Shown: in pieces, positions 62,850-64,000 of the stretch
Layout: the number at the start of each line of letters is the position of its first letter
Position numbering within the stretch: the stretch's first letter is position 1
Source of the DNA: CAVXFB01 sp963760935
Lineage (GTDB): Bacteria; Planctomycetota; Planctomycetia; Pirellulales; Thermoguttaceae
NCBI GenBank assembly: GCA_963760935.1
Contig: CAVXFB010000002.1
Location: 62,001-126,000 of the forward strand
DNA length: 64,000 nt
Reading direction: 5' to 3'
Position numbers and translations under genes: made by a program
Notes under the pieces: model-generated
Seen by the model: only the letters and a program-made list of their open reading frames with translations
The model's database searches: none
What the model was told of the DNA's origin: nothing

Positions 62850-63005
62850 TTGTTGGGCTCGAAGGGGTCGGGGCCCTGTCTTTGAAGGCGAGGCAACGGT
62901 CATCGCCATAGGAGGCCGGCTCGCCAAGATGACCTCGGCGCGCAGGTTGAACAGGAGCGCCGGCGTGCAGCTAGCGGACAAGTCATTGCGTGAAAGCCGA
63001 CTGTG

Positions 63006-64000
63006 CTATTTCACCTGCCGCAGCATGATGCGGCTATCGGCTACGGAACAGCCCTTGCCCTGAGCGTGAACGATCAACGGATTGATGTCGCACTCCGAAA
63101 TCTCGGGATGGTTGCACACCATGGTCGATAGCCTTAGCAGGGTGTCGACAATAGCGGCGACATCCGACGGCGGATCGCCGCGGAAACCGTCGAGCACTTT
63201 GTAGGAACGAATCTGCCGGACCATGCGCTCCGCCGAAATCTGCCACATCGGGGCCAAACGGAACGACACGTCCTTGAGCACCTCGACCAACGTGCCGCCG
63301 AGGCCGAACATCATCAGCGGGCCGAAACGCGGATCGCGGCTGGCGCCCAAGATCACTTCCACGCCCTTGCTGGCCATCTCTTCGAGCAAGATCCCTTCGA
63401 TCTTCGCTCCCGGAATGGCCTTCTGCACGTTAGTGACGATCTTCTTGTAGGCCGCACGCGCTTCGTCGGCGCCGTGGACATTGAGGATCACACCGCCGGC
63501 ATCGTATTTGTGAACCACATCGGCTGACATCACCTTCATGACGACGGGCGTGCCAAACGATTCGGCGATTTTTGCGACCTCGTTTTCGCTCTTAGCCACG
63601 CCGCTGCGGAGCAAGGGGAGACGGTAGCATGCCAACAACGGCCGGCAGTCAGCTTGGGTTAGGTAGCGACTCTCGTGCCCCTTCAGCAAATCGGCGACGA
63701 TCTTTTTCGCCCCATCTACGTCAAGATCGTTGAACACGGGCATCTTGCGGCGCGGAATTTCATGGGCCGTTACCAGCCAATTGGCGGCAGCCAGGCTCTT
63801 TACACCGTCTTCGGGGAAGGCATAGTTCGGGATTCCCGCGGCGCGAAGTATTTTCACGCCCGGAGCCACGTCCTTCGCACCCATGAACGAGCAGACGACC
63901 GGCTTGGTAATGCCCTTGACGGCCTCGGGAACCACGGCCGCCGTCTCTTCGATGTCGGTCATCGACTGCGGCGTGAGGATGACGATGCCCATGTCAACGT
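63006..64000 (-). CDS. ADP-forming acyl-CoA synthetase, C-terminal part (5' end off the window)
   Basis: The enzyme makes acetate or another acid and ATP from its CoA ester and ADP. The visible part has the end of the CoA-ligase alpha domain (VILTPQSMTDIEETAAVV; TKPVVCSFMG) and the ATP-grasp beta domain (GTPVVMKVMSADVVHKYDAGGVILNV; EGILLEEMASKGVEVILGASRDPRFGPLMMFGLGGTLVEVLKDVSF; SECDINPLIV). Alpha and beta are fused in one chain. The frame is open at the right edge, so the start is not seen. Bacterial Acd and protein-acetyltransferase fusions (Pat-like) share these domains; no acetyltransferase domain is visible at this end. Confidence 0.88.
   Translation of the reverse strand, partial: VDMGIVILTPQSMTDIEETAAVVPEAVKGITKPVVCSFMGAKDVAPGVKILRAAGIPNYAFPEDGVKSLAAANWLVTAHEIPRRKMPVFNDLDVDGAKKIVADLLKGHESRYLTQADCRPLLACYRLPLLRSGVAKSENEVAKIAESFGTPVVMKVMSADVVHKYDAGGVILNVHGADEARAAYKKIVTNVQKAIPGAKIEGILLEEMASKGVEVILGASRDPRFGPLMMFGLGGTLVEVLKDVSFRLAPMWQISAERMVRQIRSYKVLDGFRGDPPSDVAAIVDTLLRLSTMVCNHPEISECDINPLIVHAQGKGCSVADSRIMLRQVK

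Overview
The window looks like a chromosomal segment of a Planctomycete, most likely of the Pirellula/Lacipirellula type. The call is an inference from gene content and style: GC-rich codon use, Tat-exported Gfo/Idh/MocA oxidoreductases, a membrane pseudokinase, a TMTC-like TPR protein, a PurL with a PurS-like N-terminus, a long divergent phosphoglycerate kinase and a secreted protein made largely of cysteine pairs. Three parS-like sites beside parA-parB suggest that 29.8-32.7 kb lies in the origin-proximal part of the chromosome.

Layout. 1-1.2 kb: a partial AbiEii-type nucleotidyltransferase toxin and tRNA-Ala(CGC). 1.6-8.2 kb: lysS, a LolC/E-LolD exporter, ilvE, a DedA protein and aat. 8.5-12.0 kb: a large MscK-like channel gene in three frames. 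12.1-16.9 kb: thioesterase, tyrA and a purL broken by repeats. 17.4-19.8 kb: a GntR-type regulator coupled to a Tat-exported oxidoreductase. 19.9-23.1 kb: envelope hypotheticals and an ISAs1 remnant. 23.7-28.1 kb: purQ, a small protein, a Wzz-like protein, trpF and ahcY. 28.2-32.7 kb: DUF1015, a membrane protein, the parS cluster and parAB. 32.8-37.0 kb: tRNA-Pro(TGG) followed by duplicated tRNA 3' ends, hicB-hicA, a DUF2283 gene and an ECF sigma cassette between copies of a ~180 bp repeat. 37-48.8 kb: trihaem cytochrome c peroxidase, SdpI-like and PH-like proteins, TMTC-like TPR protein, aldo/keto reductase, pseudokinase, Nudix and GAF-HD-GYP. 48.8-57.2 kb: two tandem GNATs, an oxidoreductase, YggU, YggS, LarA-like and a TlpA/beta-propeller protein. 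57.4-64 kb: pgk, an SseB-like membrane protein, a RAYT transposase amid REP hairpins, an Hpt protein, the cysteine-repeat protein and a partial ADP-forming acyl-CoA synthetase.

Three themes run through the window. First, several families of short palindromic repeats are spread between genes and also inside lysS and purL, where they are translated. One copy, between hicA and the DUF2283 gene, is flanked by a 16 bp near-perfect direct repeat that looks like a target duplication. The RAYT gene at 60.5-61.1 kb sits among REP hairpins of the same family found in purL. Second, at least seven genes need about ten single-base shifts to read through. This may mean real decay, but assembly indels are at least as likely. 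Third, the strongest novelty candidate is the 222-residue secreted protein at 62.07 kb, with 60 cysteines in repeated blocks.
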